Positions 1 to 11,395 are shown, counted from the stretch's first letter. The stretch: 64,000 bases of DNA from Psychrobacter sp. JCM 18902 (GCF_904846615.1 NZ_CAJHBK010000001.1:2356001-2420000); one strand, 5' to 3'. The notes: a model not told the origin generated them from the letters alone. Made by a program: numbers and translations.

Positions 1-132
1 CCATCTTATGATGTTGTAGAATAAAATGGCGCCAATACTAAAACCTAAAAAAGGAAGAAAGATATAACGCATTTTTAACTTAAACGCCTCTAAATCTAAG
101 CTCCTCTTATCTAATGATTTCTGATGTGACAT
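1..132 (-). CDS. Small membrane protein, partial (cut by left window edge)
   Basis: A minus-strand reading frame starts at the ATG at 132-130 and stays open to the window edge, giving 44 visible residues. The N-terminus is charged and hydrophilic (MSHQKSLDKRSLDLEAFKLK), followed by a hydrophobic stretch from about residue 23 that looks like the first membrane segment. An AAGGTAGAG ribosome-binding sequence lies upstream of the ATG, which supports this start. It lies downstream of fadA but is separated from it by a terminator-like hairpin, so it is probably transcribed on its own. I do not recognise the family and most of the protein is outside the window. Confidence 0.55.
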   Translation of the reverse strand, partial: MSHQKSLDKRSLDLEAFKLKMRYIFLPFLGFSIGAILFYNIIRW

Positions 133-164
133 TTATACTCTACCTTTCATTACTATGATTTAAA

Positions 165-201
165 CAAAAAAAAGCGCCTCCAACATTAAGTGAGAGACGC
201 T
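165..201 (-). terminator. Rho-independent terminator of fadBA
   Basis: Read on the minus strand, AGCGTCTC (201-194) pairs with GAGGCGCT (180-173), an 8-bp stem with one G-T pair, followed by a run of T. It lies about 85 bp past the fadA stop codon. Confidence 0.8.
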
Positions 202-284
202 CATTTTACAAGACATTAGTACAAATTTAATCGACAAATATCAGCTTTATTAATATTTACTGCTATTTGGAGATTAGATAAAAA

Positions 285-1766
<1,482 letters not shown>

Positions 1767-1875
1767 ATCGTACGCTTGCCATTAAAGAATCTTGCTACTA
1801 AAGAGTAGTGATAAATTAATTTTTCTCAGCCTAAATAGCAAACGTACGGCACTTTATCCTAGTAATGACTGTCTA

Positions 1876-4035
1876 TTACGCCGTGGCGTAAAAAGTCTCG
1901 CCTGCTGCTGCCATATCGCGAATCTTTTGCGGTGCTTCATAAGCTTTCCCAAGATGGGCGTATTTTTCACACAGTGCCAAGTAGTTATCTAGACCCATTT
2001 GGTCGATATAACGACAAGGACCACCGCGGAATGGCGGGAAACCAACGCCCATAATCATCGCCATATCAGCTTCTGACGGCGTGCTGACGATATTGTCTTC
2101 TAGGCAACGGACAGTTTCATTACAGAAAGCAAGCATGGTGCGGTCGATAATCGCTTGATCATCAAAGGTCTGCTTGTCGCTATCTGTGGTAGTTTTTAGC
2201 AGCTCGTAAGTGGCTTCGTCAGCAACTTTCTTTGGCTTGCCGCGTTTGTCCATTTCATACTTATAGAAACCAACGCCGTTTTTCTGACCTAGGCGTTTGT
2301 TTTCATATAAAAGCTCAATCGCGCCTTTATAATCAGGCTTCATGCGGTCAGGGAAACCTTCTGCCATGACTTCTGCGCCATGAACACCAGTATCTAAACC
2401 AACAACGTCGATTAGATAAGCAGGACCCATTGGCCAGCCGAATTTTTCCATGACTTTATCGACATGAGCAAAATCTGCACCTTGCTTGAGGAGCAAATCA
2501 AACGCACCAAAGTATGGAAACAATACACGGTTCACTAAGAAACCTGGGCAGTCATTAACCACAACTGGCACTTTGCCCATTTTAGACGCTAGCGCAACAG
2601 TCGTCGCAATCGCTTCTTCAGAGGATTTCTCACCACGGATAACTTCAACCAATGGCATACGATGTACTGGGTTAAAGAAATGCATACCGACGAAGTTTTC
2701 TGGACGCTCAAGTGCTTCAGCCAGATAAGTAATAGAGATGGTCGAGGTGTTTGACGCTAGGATACAGTCGTCTTTTACTAGACCTTCTACTTCTTTTAGT
2801 ACCGCACGCTTCACGTTTGGATTTTCTACCACTGCTTCGATAACGATATCAGTCTCAGCAAAATCGCCATAATTCAAAGTAGGACGGATACGGCTTAACG
2901 TTTCGCCCATTTTTGCTGGGGTCATTTTGCCGCGATCGACCATTTTACCCAGTAATTTGCTGGCTTCGCCCATACCAAGGTCTAATTGCTCAGACTTGAT
3001 GTCTTTCATGATGATTGGCAAGCCTTTGCTGGCTGCTTGATAAGCGATACCGCCGCCCATGATGCCTGCGCCTAGTACGGCCGCTTCATTGATTTCATGT
3101 GCTTTTTTGCTGTGCTGTTTGGCTAATTTTTTAACCAACTGATCGCTTAAGAATAAACCGACCAAGCTTTCTGCTTGTGGGGTTTTCGCCGCTTTTGCAA
3201 AACCAGCCGCTTCTACTTCGATTGCTTTATCACGTGGTAAGTTAACGTGTTTTTCCATCGCAGCGATAGCCAGTGCTGGCGCAGGATATTGTTTAGGATT
3301 GGCTTTGGCAAAGATCATACCTTTTGCGCTGTTAAATGCCATCGCTTGCTCAAGCTGATTTAATTTAACTGGAACCAGCTTCTCTTCACGCTTCGCTTTC
3401 CAATCAAGCTCACCTGAGATACATTTTTTGACCAAATCAATGGCAGCATCTTGCAAGTCATCAGCAGCAACAGTGGCATCAACCAAGCCTAGTTTTAGCG
3501 CATCAAGTGGTTTTTTTGGTGTACCAGTCGCAATCAGCTCAAGCGCATTATCGATACCGATGACACGCGTACTACGAACCGTACCACCAAAACCTGGGAA
3601 GATACCCAATTGCGTTTCTGGTAGACCGATGATGGCTTTGTCGCTCATGACGCGATATTCACAAACCAAGGTCATCTCACAACCACCGCCAAGCGCCGCG
3701 CCATTGATGGCGGCTACTTTCGGGAAAGGCAGGTCTTCAAAGCGGTTAAAGGCATCATTGATACCTACGACCCAATCTTTAATCTCGCTTTCTGGCTTTT
3801 TAAAAGAGCCAACGAATTCTGTGATATCAGCACCAGCGATAAAGACGCCTTTACCTGAGGTCACGATTAAACCTTTGACGTCGTCGGCTTTTTCTAAAGC
3901 AGTAACCGCTTCACCAAATTGCTTATTGGTTTCAGCATCAAACTTGTTCACGCTCTCATTTTCGGCGTTGTACTGCATGTTGGCGATGCCATCCTCTAGC
4001 ATTGTCACCGTGATGCGATTTCCTTGGTATACCAT
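1876..4035 (-). CDS. fadB: Fatty-acid oxidation complex alpha subunit (enoyl-CoA hydratase / 3-hydroxyacyl-CoA dehydrogenase)
   Basis: Multifunctional enzyme for the hydration and NAD-dependent oxidation steps of beta-oxidation. Its 719 residues are close to the family length. The N-terminal crotonase domain (about 1-190) has the oxyanion segment [10 protein letters not shown] with catalytic Glu120 and LPETQLG with Glu140. The dehydrogenase domain begins near residue 316 with the NAD-binding [10 protein letters not shown] (322-331), and carries SNTSTISI and the catalytic His452 in [11 protein letters not shown]. The C-terminal helical domain contains the NRVLFPYF segment. The start at 4035 follows a short AAGGAG-like sequence. 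fadA follows downstream. The 773-bp region upstream, shared with divergent ispA, should hold its promoter. Confidence 0.97.
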   Translation of the reverse strand: MVYQGNRITVTMLEDGIANMQYNAENESVNKFDAETNKQFGEAVTALEKADDVKGLIVTSGKGVFIAGADITEFVGSFKKPESEIKDWVVGINDAFNRFEDLPFPKVAAINGAALGGGCEMTLVCEYRVMSDKAIIGLPETQLGIFPGFGGTVRSTRVIGIDNALELIATGTPKKPLDALKLGLVDATVAADDLQDAAIDLVKKCISGELDWKAKREEKLVPVKLNQLEQAMAFNSAKGMIFAKANPKQYPAPALAIAAMEKHVNLPRDKAIEVEAAGFAKAAKTPQAESLVGLFLSDQLVKKLAKQHSKKAHEINEAAVLGAGIMGGGIAYQAASKGLPIIMKDIKSEQLDLGMGEASKLLGKMVDRGKMTPAKMGETLSRIRPTLNYGDFAETDIVIEAVVENPNVKRAVLKEVEGLVKDDCILASNTSTISITYLAEALERPENFVGMHFFNPVHRMPLVEVIRGEKSSEEAIATTVALASKMGKVPVVVNDCPGFLVNRVLFPYFGAFDLLLKQGADFAHVDKVMEKFGWPMGPAYLIDVVGLDTGVHGAEVMAEGFPDRMKPDYKGAIELLYENKRLGQKNGVGFYKYEMDKRGKPKKVADEATYELLKTTTDSDKQTFDDQAIIDRTMLAFCNETVRCLEDNIVSTPSEADMAMIMGVGFPPFRGGPCRYIDQMGLDNYLALCEKYAHLGKAYEAPQKIRDMAAAGETFYATA

Positions 4036-4808
4036 TTGGAACTCCTTGCTATATAACGAAAACTACGTTTTAAAATTAAAAGTTTTAAAATTAAAGGTCA
4101 TAGCCAGTTATTGTTAGTAAAACGAGTAATAACACTGCCAATATACTGTGTTATAAAGTCAGTATAGAGTAAGCAGTGAAGATGTCTTTATTATCCAGCG
4201 CTCATGGTTATATATTCATTTTTTATGCTTAATATTACTGCGTTAGCACAAGTGAATACGGCGCTTCATTTATATATATTGTGACCAGTACTGATATTGA
4301 ACATACTGACATTAAAAATATGGACTGAGAGTTGAGCAAATTTTTCGCTGAAATAAGCACGCAAACCTCTAGCCCTAAATCATCAGATCATTTTTACGCC
4401 AATTAGTGTAGGGGATTATGCCCCTAACTGTCACAAGCTAATACCATACTCGCAAGTCACTCTTAAATCAGCAGCAGCCCTTTACCTGACTAGTAATGTG
4501 CTTTAAGTGACGGTTTGTATACTGAAATTGTATACTAAAAATTCGTCTTTTAAAGATTATAATGACAGATGCTTATGGTCACACGCCGTCACACGCTTAA
4601 CGTGATTCTTTATCAAAACATATCCACTGACTAAGTTAAATCACCAATACGTAACGAGGGCTTGTTGCATTATTTCGGTGTACTTAATCGAATTTTTAAC
4701 AGCAAGCTGCCAAAAATATGGCATTGATGATGCTCAGCCCATAAGCTATATAATCTATCATGCTACACTAGCGATATTTTTATTATTCACCTGATAAATG
4801 GTTGGGTT
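4036..4808. other. Divergent intergenic region fadB / ispA
   Basis: No gene is visible in this 773-bp AT-rich stretch. It should contain promoters for fadB (leftward) and ispA (rightward). The only distinct structure noted is a tandem 13-bp direct repeat at 4515-4540, TTGTATACTGAAA followed by TTGTATACTAAAA, each containing the palindrome GTATAC. Confidence 0.5.
4515..4540. repeat. Tandem 2 x 13-bp direct repeat with GTATAC cores
   Basis: TTGTATACTGAAA is immediately followed by TTGTATACTAAAA, one mismatch. Head-to-tail palindromic cores of this kind can be paired regulator sites; no regulator is assigned. Confidence 0.5.
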
Positions 4809-5918
4809 ATGACTGTTTCTTCTACGCCAAGCTTTATACCTGAAAGCCTTATGCCTTCAAGACTTGTATCTTTTACTAGCTTTAATAACAACACCGAGCA
4901 ATTTCACAGTGCCGTTCGCGCGCAACTTGCACAAGATATCGACGTGCTGTTTTCTTACGCTGAGCTGCCAAGCCCACTGATTGATGCCTGTCGTTATGTG
5001 ATGACCGGTCAAGGTAAATTGGTACGTCCACTATTGGTTGCCAGTGCCTTTGATAGTGTTAATCACACCAATATTAATGATAATGCAAACGATGCCGATA
5101 AAAACCCTGATAAAGAAGCTAAGCAAATTCAGCAAAATAATGATTTGGCGTCGCTATTAGAAAACGACTCCGATTATGATATGGCGCGCCGTGCGGCATT
5201 GGCGGTGGAGCTGCTGCATACTTATTCGTTGGTACATGATGACTTGCCCTGTATGGACGATGATGACTTGCGCCGTGGTCAGCCAACGGCGCATATCGTC
5301 TTTGAAGAATCAACCGCCCTACTCGCTGGCGACGTATTGCAAACATTAGCCTTTGAAGTATTGACCGCAGAGCTGCCCACTTTTGCACCCTTTGATTCAG
5401 CCATCTCAAGCCAGCTTATCGCAATATTTGCACCACGTGCACGGCGTATGGTTTCTGGTCAAATGCTTGACCTGAATGCTGAGGCTAGTACTAATATTTC
5501 ACAAGGCGATCTAGAAGCTATTCACCGTGATAAAACCGGCGCATTGATTGAAGCCGCTATGCTTATGGGCGGCATCTGTGCTGGTGCGACCGCTCCACAG
5601 CGTATGGCATTACAAGAGTGCGCCCAGCATATTGGTCTCGCCTTTCAAGTACAAGACGATATCTTAGATGTGACGACTAGCACCGATACGCTTGGCAAAC
5701 CTGCTGGCAGCGATGAAAAATTAGACAAATCCACCTATGTGAAATTGATGGGTGTCGAAGACGCGACCAGCTATGCGCAATCGCTATTTAATGACGGACG
5801 CACAGCCATCATTCGTGAAATGAGTCGTCATGAATCAAGCAGTAGCGAGCTTGGCAGTGACGCAAACAACGATGCTTTACTGGCATTAATAGAATGGCTA
5901 TGGGCACGTAAAAAATAG
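4809..5918 (+). CDS. ispA: Polyprenyl (farnesyl/geranyl) diphosphate synthase
   Basis: Trans-prenyltransferase that condenses isopentenyl diphosphate with allylic diphosphates to make geranyl and farnesyl diphosphate for quinone and undecaprenyl synthesis. The first aspartate-rich motif is in LVHDDLPCMDDDDLRRG (about 142-157) and the second is in FQVQDDILD, followed by GKPAGSDEKLDKSTY. At 369 residues it is about 70 longer than the typical IspA. The excess is an N-terminal extension of about 25 residues and an Asn/Asp/Lys-rich insert around residues 84-124. The ATG at 4809 is only weakly preceded by a ribosome site (GGTTGGGTT). DUF72 follows 32 bp downstream and may be cotranscribed. Chain length (C15) is inferred from family. 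Confidence 0.9.
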   Translation: MTVSSTPSFIPESLMPSRLVSFTSFNNNTEQFHSAVRAQLAQDIDVLFSYAELPSPLIDACRYVMTGQGKLVRPLLVASAFDSVNHTNINDNANDADKNPDKEAKQIQQNNDLASLLENDSDYDMARRAALAVELLHTYSLVHDDLPCMDDDDLRRGQPTAHIVFEESTALLAGDVLQTLAFEVLTAELPTFAPFDSAISSQLIAIFAPRARRMVSGQMLDLNAEASTNISQGDLEAIHRDKTGALIEAAMLMGGICAGATAPQRMALQECAQHIGLAFQVQDDILDVTTSTDTLGKPAGSDEKLDKSTYVKLMGVEDATSYAQSLFNDGRTAIIREMSRHESSSSELGSDANNDALLALIEWLWARKK

Positions 5919-5950
5919 TCACAAATTTAATTATCAAAGAACGGTAAGGA

Positions 5951-6778
5951 GTGGTCAACATGGACAGTAACCCTACCCCGCGTATTTATCTTGGCACTGG
6001 TGGCTATAGCGATACCGATCTACTCGGTACGCTGTATCCAACGGGCGCAAAGAAAACGGACTTCTTACGCGAGTACGCCAAACAATACGGCGCGGTCGAG
6101 ATTAATAGCACCTTCTACGCGCCTATCGGACAAAAAGCCTTTGCCGGTATGGTCAATAAGGCCTATGCCGAAGCAGATAGTGAATTGAAGTTCGCCGTCA
6201 AGCTGCATCAGGACTTCACTCATGCGCGTAAGGGCACTGCTGAACATGCGCAAGCGTTTTTAAATGCCTTATCCCCTCTTATCGAAGCAGATGCTCTAGC
6301 GCCATTATTATTACAATTTCCACATGGCTTTGATCGTACCCGCGAGCATCGGCTGTATCTCGCAAATCTGGTCAGTTGGTTTAAGGATTATCCATTAGCC
6401 GTTGAGTTTCGTCATAATGGCTGGCATACCCCGCAAGTGGTCGATAGCTTTAGCGAGCAAGGTCTCATTTGGTGTAGTGTCGATTACCCCAAAGTCAGCG
6501 GACTGCCGCCATCACGATTGATATTTACCGAGCGAACTGGTTACCTGCGTATGCATGGTAATAATCTAAACTGGTGGGATGCGATGAGCGCTGCCGACCG
6601 CCATGATTATCGCTACAGCGAGGCGGAAATGCAGGATTGGGCGCAAGCGATTGATAATCAGCGTCAGCATTTTGATACGCTCTATATCTTCTTTCAAAAT
6701 ACCGTCAACGCGCATGCGTATTATAATATTGCGATGTTGAGGGAAGCGTTGGGTAAGTTTGGATTTGAGGTGCTGTAG
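5951..6778 (+). CDS. DUF72 (YecE-like) protein
   Basis: A TIM-barrel protein of the DUF72/YecE family, 275 residues, of no established biochemical role. Typical elements are the N-terminal YLGTGGYS, the VEINSTFYA segment, FAVKLHQDFTH, LLQFPHGF and the C-terminal IFFQNTVNAHAYYNI. The frame opens at 5951 (GTG); an ATG at 5960 follows AAGGAGTGGTCAAC, and that ATG is the better start because its spacing from the AAGGAG is normal. It lies 32 bp after ispA on the same strand. Confidence 0.85.
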   Translation: MVNMDSNPTPRIYLGTGGYSDTDLLGTLYPTGAKKTDFLREYAKQYGAVEINSTFYAPIGQKAFAGMVNKAYAEADSELKFAVKLHQDFTHARKGTAEHAQAFLNALSPLIEADALAPLLLQFPHGFDRTREHRLYLANLVSWFKDYPLAVEFRHNGWHTPQVVDSFSEQGLIWCSVDYPKVSGLPPSRLIFTERTGYLRMHGNNLNWWDAMSAADRHDYRYSEAEMQDWAQAIDNQRQHFDTLYIFFQNTVNAHAYYNIAMLREALGKFGFEVL

Positions 6779-6897
6779 AGTATAGTTTGCGAAGTGCAAC
6801 TCACCATTCAACGGCTAATTAAAACCACACCCTACAATAGCTAACAAATTAGTAAGTATATTACGGAAATCTCATATTTTTTAGCGAGGAATCAAGC

Positions 6898-7542
6898 TTG
6901 AGTACGGAAAAAACATTAAAGAAAGAGGAAAGTTTTAATAATCTATATAAGAAAATAGATGCAACTTCAAAAACAAGATTCAATGCATCTGACCGTCTGA
7001 GACTTCATAGCAAATATTCAACTTATACAGTTGTGGTAATTTCTTTAGGATTAATTCTTATATCATTGATGCAAGCTTATAGCCTTGGAAAAAATATAAA
7101 CAATGACTTAGTAACATTGATTCAGATTTTTTCGACCATCGCAGTATTAGTTTACTCACTTTTAATTGATAAAAATGATTACTCAAATTTATCTGAAAAA
7201 ATGTATTCATGCGCAACACAGCTTGGTGAACTTAAACAAAAGATACATCCATTTCTAAATCAACCATATAGTCAAGTATCTTATGATGGTTTTAGAGATT
7301 CATACTACAACATATTAAAACTATTTGAGACTCATTCGAATAACTATTCTAGTAGTGACCACATTAGAGCACGGCTTGTAATGCCCGAAAACTATACTAT
7401 TAAAGGTATGGAATGGTGGTACTCTAAACTTCATATATATTGGACTCTATTCTTAGATTTCTTCTCTTACATATTGGTTATAGGCACTTTAGCTGTAGTA
7501 CTGTATTGGGTTTCATTTGACTGGGTTTGGTTTTGGAATTGA
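6898..7542 (+). CDS. SLATT-like 2TM membrane protein (putative defence effector)
   Basis: A 214-residue protein from a TTG start at 6898, with GCGAGGA about 8 nt upstream. The N-terminal helix (about 1-40) is charged, then come two hydrophobic segments at about 41-60 and 71-90, a long soluble helical part (91-180) and a third hydrophobic segment at about 182-206 rich in Trp. The order of charged helix, two membrane helices, then long helices, with sequence such as LLIDKNDYSNLSEKMYSCATQLGEL, resembles SLATT domains (SMODS/SLOG-associating 2TM effectors, family 5 type), proposed pore-forming effectors in nucleotide-signalling or reverse-transcriptase defence systems. No such partner is adjacent. 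The gene is clearly more AT-rich than its neighbours, which suggests acquisition. Family assignment is from memory of the pattern. Confidence 0.6.
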   Translation: MSTEKTLKKEESFNNLYKKIDATSKTRFNASDRLRLHSKYSTYTVVVISLGLILISLMQAYSLGKNINNDLVTLIQIFSTIAVLVYSLLIDKNDYSNLSEKMYSCATQLGELKQKIHPFLNQPYSQVSYDGFRDSYYNILKLFETHSNNYSSSDHIRARLVMPENYTIKGMEWWYSKLHIYWTLFLDFFSYILVIGTLAVVLYWVSFDWVWFWN

Positions 7543-7624
7543 CTAGACCAAAAAACGTTAAAACATTGACTACGTCTATACAGACTCTTAACTCTGAATA
7601 AACAGTTATATCTTTAGAAAATAC

Positions 7625-7656
7625 AAAAAAAAGGACGCCTCTCAGCGTCCTTTTTT
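7625..7656. terminator. Bidirectional terminator between SLATT gene and sodB
   Basis: GGACGC (7633-7638), loop CTCTCA, GCGTCC (7645-7650), with A-run before and T-run after, so it serves both converging genes. Confidence 0.85.
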
Positions 7657-7682
7657 CAAATCAAAACCTTAAGTGTTAAAGA

Positions 7683-8312
7683 TTACTCTTCAACACCAGC
7701 ATCTTGACCTTTATATTTAGCATTTGCGTAGTCCCAGTTCACTAGCTTGTCTAGGAACGTGTCAACATAATCAGGACGACGGTTACGATAATCGATGTAG
7801 TACGCATGTTCCCATACATCACAAGTCAATACCGCGATTTGGTCATGTGCAAGTGGCGTGTCAGCGTTAGCAGTTTTGGCGATAGACAATTTGCCACCGA
7901 CTTTATCAGCGACTAGCCATGCCCAACCTGAACCGAACTGAGTCAATGCTGCGTTTTTGAACTCTTCACGGAATTTGTCATAGCTACCGAAGTCTTCTTC
8001 GATTTTAGCTTTTAGATCGCCAGTAGGTTCGCCGCCGCCATTGGTTGGCGTCATGCAGTTCCAGTAGAACGTGTGGTTCCATACTTGGGCTGCTTGGTTA
8101 AACATACCTTGCTTGCTGTCATCTTTAGCGGTTGCCACGATGATTTCTGGCAATGTTTTGTCTTCTAGACCAGAACCTGGTAGCAATTCGTTGAGCTTAG
8201 TCACGTAGGCATTGTGATGCTTGTCGTGATGATACTCTAGCGTCTCGGCACTGATATGTGGCTCTAGTGCGTCTTTTGCGTATGGTAGCTCTGGTAAAGT
8301 AATGTTTGACAT
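7683..8312 (-). CDS. sodB: Superoxide dismutase [Fe]
   Basis: Cytoplasmic iron superoxide dismutase converting superoxide to oxygen and hydrogen peroxide. The start is placed at the ATG at 8312 (209 residues) because AAGGATA lies about 10 nt upstream and the protein then begins MSNITLPELPYAKDALEPH like the family; the frame extends 16 codons further up to 8360. Metal ligands are in YHHDKHHNAYV (His28), QVWNHTFYWN, and DVWEHAYYIDYRN (Asp and His). The AQVWNHTFYWNCM segment is characteristic of Fe rather than Mn enzymes. No clear Fur site was recognised upstream. Confidence 0.95.
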   Translation of the reverse strand: MSNITLPELPYAKDALEPHISAETLEYHHDKHHNAYVTKLNELLPGSGLEDKTLPEIIVATAKDDSKQGMFNQAAQVWNHTFYWNCMTPTNGGGEPTGDLKAKIEEDFGSYDKFREEFKNAALTQFGSGWAWLVADKVGGKLSIAKTANADTPLAHDQIAVLTCDVWEHAYYIDYRNRRPDYVDTFLDKLVNWDYANAKYKGQDAGVEE

Positions 8313-8869
8313 AGTTATTTTATCCTTGCTGTTTTTAGCCGTCATTTGATAAAAACTCATTATGGAAACTGAATTTTACGCTATTTTTACATCATAAAAA
8401 ACACGATAAAATAACGGACTAAATTGGCTGAGTTTATTGTTTGAAATGAATGTTATTGCTTAATACCGTTTATTGTTTAACACAGTATCACGTATTATTA
8501 TGAATCCAAAATTAACTTACTTTTGTTACTGTTTGCTCAAAAGCCAAGTGCTTGACTTCATAAGCATTTATTAACTTAATATTCACAAGCCATAAGATAT
8601 CATTCACGGTAGCTTGGCGGCTATTATAGCAACAGTGGCGACAAATATCAGTTACCAAATGTTATGGATAACACTGTTAGTATAGCCTTTGGTTGTCTAT
8701 AGACTAAGCGCAGAATGCCTTGCCATGACAATCGTGCTAGGCACTTAGCTGACTGATAAACTGATGAAATTGGCATTAAGATACCGCTATAATTTAAAAA
8801 CCGATCATACTTTCAATAATGATACTTTCATTAACCATATTCTTAATAATGACATAACGGAATAACCCT
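8313..8869. other. Divergent intergenic region sodB / rdgB
   Basis: No gene is evident in this 557-bp AT-rich stretch. It must hold the promoters for sodB and rdgB, but no promoter stands out clearly. Confidence 0.5.
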
Positions 8870-9523
8870 ATGAGCACCACGAATACCTCACGATCCTTCA
8901 CCCAATCGACTCCTGATAATCAATGGGTGCTCGCCAGTAATAATAAAGGCAAACTGGCTGAGTTTAAAAGGCTGTTTGCCGAGGCAGATTTGGATGTGAC
9001 GATCATCCCGCAAGGTCAGCTTGATATCGACGATGCGATTGAAGATGGGTTGAGCTTTGTAGAAAACGCTATTATTAAAGCACGTCATGCCAGCCGTATC
9101 AGCGGATTGCCTGCGATTGCTGATGATTCAGGATTATGTGTGCCAGTATTAGGTAACGCACCGGGCATCTACTCCGCTCGCTATACTGGTGAGCATGGTA
9201 ATGATGGTAAAAACAACGCCAAGCTCATCGCTGACTTGCAGCCTATTCGTACTGAGCAGGCTAACGAGCCTATTAAAGGGTTATTTGTTTGCGTACTGGC
9301 GATGGTGCGCCATGCTGATGATCCGCTACCGATTATCGCTCAAGGATTGTGGCATGGTGAGATTTCAGAGACAGCGCATGGTGACGGCGGCTTTGGTTAT
9401 GATCCATTGTTTTGGTTACCTGACTTGCAAGCTAGTGCGGCTAGCTTGAGCGCTGCTGATAAAAACAGTATCAGTCATCGTGGTCAAGCGATTCAGCAAT
9501 TATTGGCGCAGTTGCCGTTGTAG
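8870..9523 (+). CDS. rdgB: XTP/dITP diphosphatase (RdgB/HAM1 family)
   Basis: Nucleotide-pool sanitising pyrophosphatase that hydrolyses dITP, XTP and related deaminated purine nucleotides. The protein is 217 residues, with about 18 extra N-terminal residues before the family start VLASNNKGKLAEF. The metal and substrate motifs SFVENAIIKARHAS, AIADDSGLCV, GIYSARYTG and GGFGYDPLFW are present, as is the C-terminal NSISHRGQA. ACGGAATAACCCT precedes the ATG. A family-2 repeat follows 15 bp after the stop. Confidence 0.94.
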   Translation: MSTTNTSRSFTQSTPDNQWVLASNNKGKLAEFKRLFAEADLDVTIIPQGQLDIDDAIEDGLSFVENAIIKARHASRISGLPAIADDSGLCVPVLGNAPGIYSARYTGEHGNDGKNNAKLIADLQPIRTEQANEPIKGLFVCVLAMVRHADDPLPIIAQGLWHGEISETAHGDGGFGYDPLFWLPDLQASAASLSAADKNSISHRGQAIQQLLAQLPL

Positions 9524-9538
9524 ATAACCTCTAAAAGC

Positions 9539-9660
9539 TATAGTCGATTCAATTTAACCCTTTAGCTATTAATGCTGATACAAGAAAGTCTAGCGCAGAG
9601 GTACAAATCGTAGTTTAAGCGAGATTGACGATGTAGCAGATTCAAAAGGAATGGACGATA
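9539..9660 (+). repeat. Dispersed repeat family 2, copy A
   Basis: It begins TATAGTCGATTCAA and ends near GGAATGGACGATA. The core TACAAG, GCGCAGAGGTAC and TTTAAGCGAGATTGACGA matches copy C (interrupted, 1488-1766) and more loosely copy B (31776-31883). No coding capacity; a non-coding dispersed element of about 107-122 bp. Confidence 0.65.
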
Positions 9661-9671
9661 AAGAGATAATT

Positions 9672-9700
9672 TTTACTTTAATAAACAGATAGATTATACT
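9672..9700 (+). promoter_or_regulatory. Candidate sigma-70 promoter for tig
   Basis: TTTACT (9672-9677), 17-nt spacer, TATACT (9695-9700). A second candidate, TTGTTG (9718) with TATAAT (9742-9747) at an 18-nt spacer, lies just downstream. Either would give a leader of about 300 nt. Predicted from sequence only. Confidence 0.4.
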
Positions 9701-10036
9701 GTTCTACTTTTAAAATTTTGTTGAAAGCCGTTATTTGTCTGTATAATTCACCAAAAAGCGTTATTATGCGGTGCATTAACGGTTTATGATTGATATCTGA
9801 TAGCGCCTATTACTAAGATAACCGTTCCACATTTTAGTATCAGTCAGCGCCAGTGGTGACCAAAGGCGATTGCTCAAGGTACTGACTTTGACATTTTGCG
9901 CTATCGCTATCCCCTATTTATTCCAACGGCAACCCATGGTACACGCCCGTAATTTGAGGCACGGTTTGTCTATTACCATTTAACCCTAAGTACTATTTAA
10001 TCAAACGTACTATTTAATCCTAAAGGTGTAATTAAC

Positions 10037-11380
10037 ATGGCTACAGATTTACAAGTCACAACCAACAAGTTATCTAATAAAGAAACCCAATTGACAGTTA
10101 AAGTACCTGTCGAAAAAATTCAAAACAAAGTCGAAGGTCGTATTCGCCAAGTTGCGAAAACTGCCAAGATTGACGGTTTCCGTAAAGGTAACGTCCCTAT
10201 GTCACACATCCGTTCACAGTACGGTGCTGGCATTCAACAAGAAGTCATCAACGATGTGATCCGCGATACCGTTTTTGAAGCGATCAAATCTGAAGACATC
10301 CGCGCGGTTGGCATGCCTAACATCGACGACGTAAAACTTGAAGACGATTTCTTGGTTTATCAAGCCACTGTTGAAATCTTCCCAGAAGTAGACGTACAAG
10401 GTATCGATGAGATCGAAGTTGAGCGTCACACGGCTAAAGTAAGCGAAGAAGACGTCGACACCATGATCGAAAACCTTCAAAAGCAACGTGAAGAATTCGT
10501 TGAGAAAAAAGGTAAAGCGGACAAAGGCAATCAAGTAACTTTTGACTTTGAAGGCTCTATCGATGGCGAAAAATTCGAAGGCGGTTCTGCTGAAGACTTC
10601 AAACTGGTTATCGGTAGCAACCAGATGATTCCTGGTTTTGAAGCGGGTATCAAAGGCATGAAAGCTGGCGAAGAGAAAGTTATCGACGTGACTTTCCCAG
10701 AAGATTACCAAGCTGAAAACTTAGCGGGTAAAGAAGCTCAGTTCAAAATCAATGTAAAATTGGTTGAAAAATCTAAGCTACCAGAAATCAACGAAGATTT
10801 CCTTGAGCTATTCGGCGTGAAAGAAGGTGGCATTGAGAAGTTGAAAGAAGACGTTCGCAAAAACATGGAACGCGAAATCAAAAACGCGGCTCGTAGCCAA
10901 GTTAAGCAAGCGACTTTTGACGCATTGCTAGAAAAGAACGAGTTTGACGTACCAAACGCCATGCTAGAGCAAGAAATCGAGCGTCAGCGCAACATGATGA
11001 TGCAACGTTTTTCTCAGCAGTTTGGTGCTAATGCTGATAGCTTCGATAAAGACATGCTACCAAATGAGCTATTTGAAGAGCAAGCGCTACGTGCTGCCCG
11101 TCTTGGCATCATCGTTGCTCGCGTTATCGATACCAAAGGCTTAGAAGTCGATCAAGAACGCGTTGAAACCTTCATCAAAGAAGCCGCTGAAAACTACGAA
11201 GATCCAAGTGAAGTAATCGAGTATTACACCAATGACAAGCAGCAGCGCGCGAACATTGAGTCTGTGGTACTAGAAGACCAAGTGGTTGATTATCTAATCG
11301 AGCAAGGTAAAGTAACTGATAAAGAAGTTAGCTACCAAGACCTATTAGCTGCACAGCAACAACAGCAGCAAGGCATGTAA
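10037..11380 (+). CDS. tig: Trigger factor, ribosome-associated chaperone and peptidyl-prolyl isomerase
   Basis: Ribosome-bound chaperone that meets nascent chains at the exit tunnel. It is 447 residues. The N-terminal ribosome-binding domain has the signature [16 protein letters not shown] (about 48-63), equivalent to the GFRxGKxP loop. The FKBP-type isomerase domain follows at about 155-240 ([25 protein letters not shown]). The C-terminal helical arms finish with a Gln-rich tail (QQQQQQG). AAAGGTG precedes the ATG. clpP and clpX follow, the conserved tig-clpP-clpX order, though here a terminator and 435 bp separate tig from clpP. Confidence 0.97.
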   Translation: MATDLQVTTNKLSNKETQLTVKVPVEKIQNKVEGRIRQVAKTAKIDGFRKGNVPMSHIRSQYGAGIQQEVINDVIRDTVFEAIKSEDIRAVGMPNIDDVKLEDDFLVYQATVEIFPEVDVQGIDEIEVERHTAKVSEEDVDTMIENLQKQREEFVEKKGKADKGNQVTFDFEGSIDGEKFEGGSAEDFKLVIGSNQMIPGFEAGIKGMKAGEEKVIDVTFPEDYQAENLAGKEAQFKINVKLVEKSKLPEINEDFLELFGVKEGGIEKLKEDVRKNMEREIKNAARSQVKQATFDALLEKNEFDVPNAMLEQEIERQRNMMMQRFSQQFGANADSFDKDMLPNELFEEQALRAARLGIIVARVIDTKGLEVDQERVETFIKEAAENYEDPSEVIEYYTNDKQQRANIESVVLEDQVVDYLIEQGKVTDKEVSYQDLLAAQQQQQQGM

Positions 11381-11395
11381 TTTAGTGAGATAACC

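Larger units (their letters stand above)
9524..10036. other. Intergenic region upstream of tig
   Basis: This 513-bp gap holds repeat family 2 copy A (9539-9660), then candidate promoters, then about 300 bp with no recognised feature before the tig ribosome site. The long leader could be a transcribed untranslated region. Confidence 0.5.

Noticed and set aside
3428-4117. Plus-strand open frame of about 230 codons opposite fadB
   Set aside because: It is the antisense image of the fadB N-terminus in a codon-biased gene, Ser/Thr-rich, without a ribosome site.
4655-4690. GGGCTTGTTGCATTATTTCGG resembling an insertion-sequence end
   Set aside because: No matching opposite end, target duplication or transposase was seen nearby.
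8313-8500. Fur box upstream of sodB
   Set aside because: No convincing match to a GATAATGATTATCATTATC-type sequence; only AT-rich DNA.
10214-10711. Minus-strand frame of about 165 codons opposite tig
   Set aside because: Antisense shadow of a strongly conserved gene; Phe/Val-rich composition typical of such shadows.
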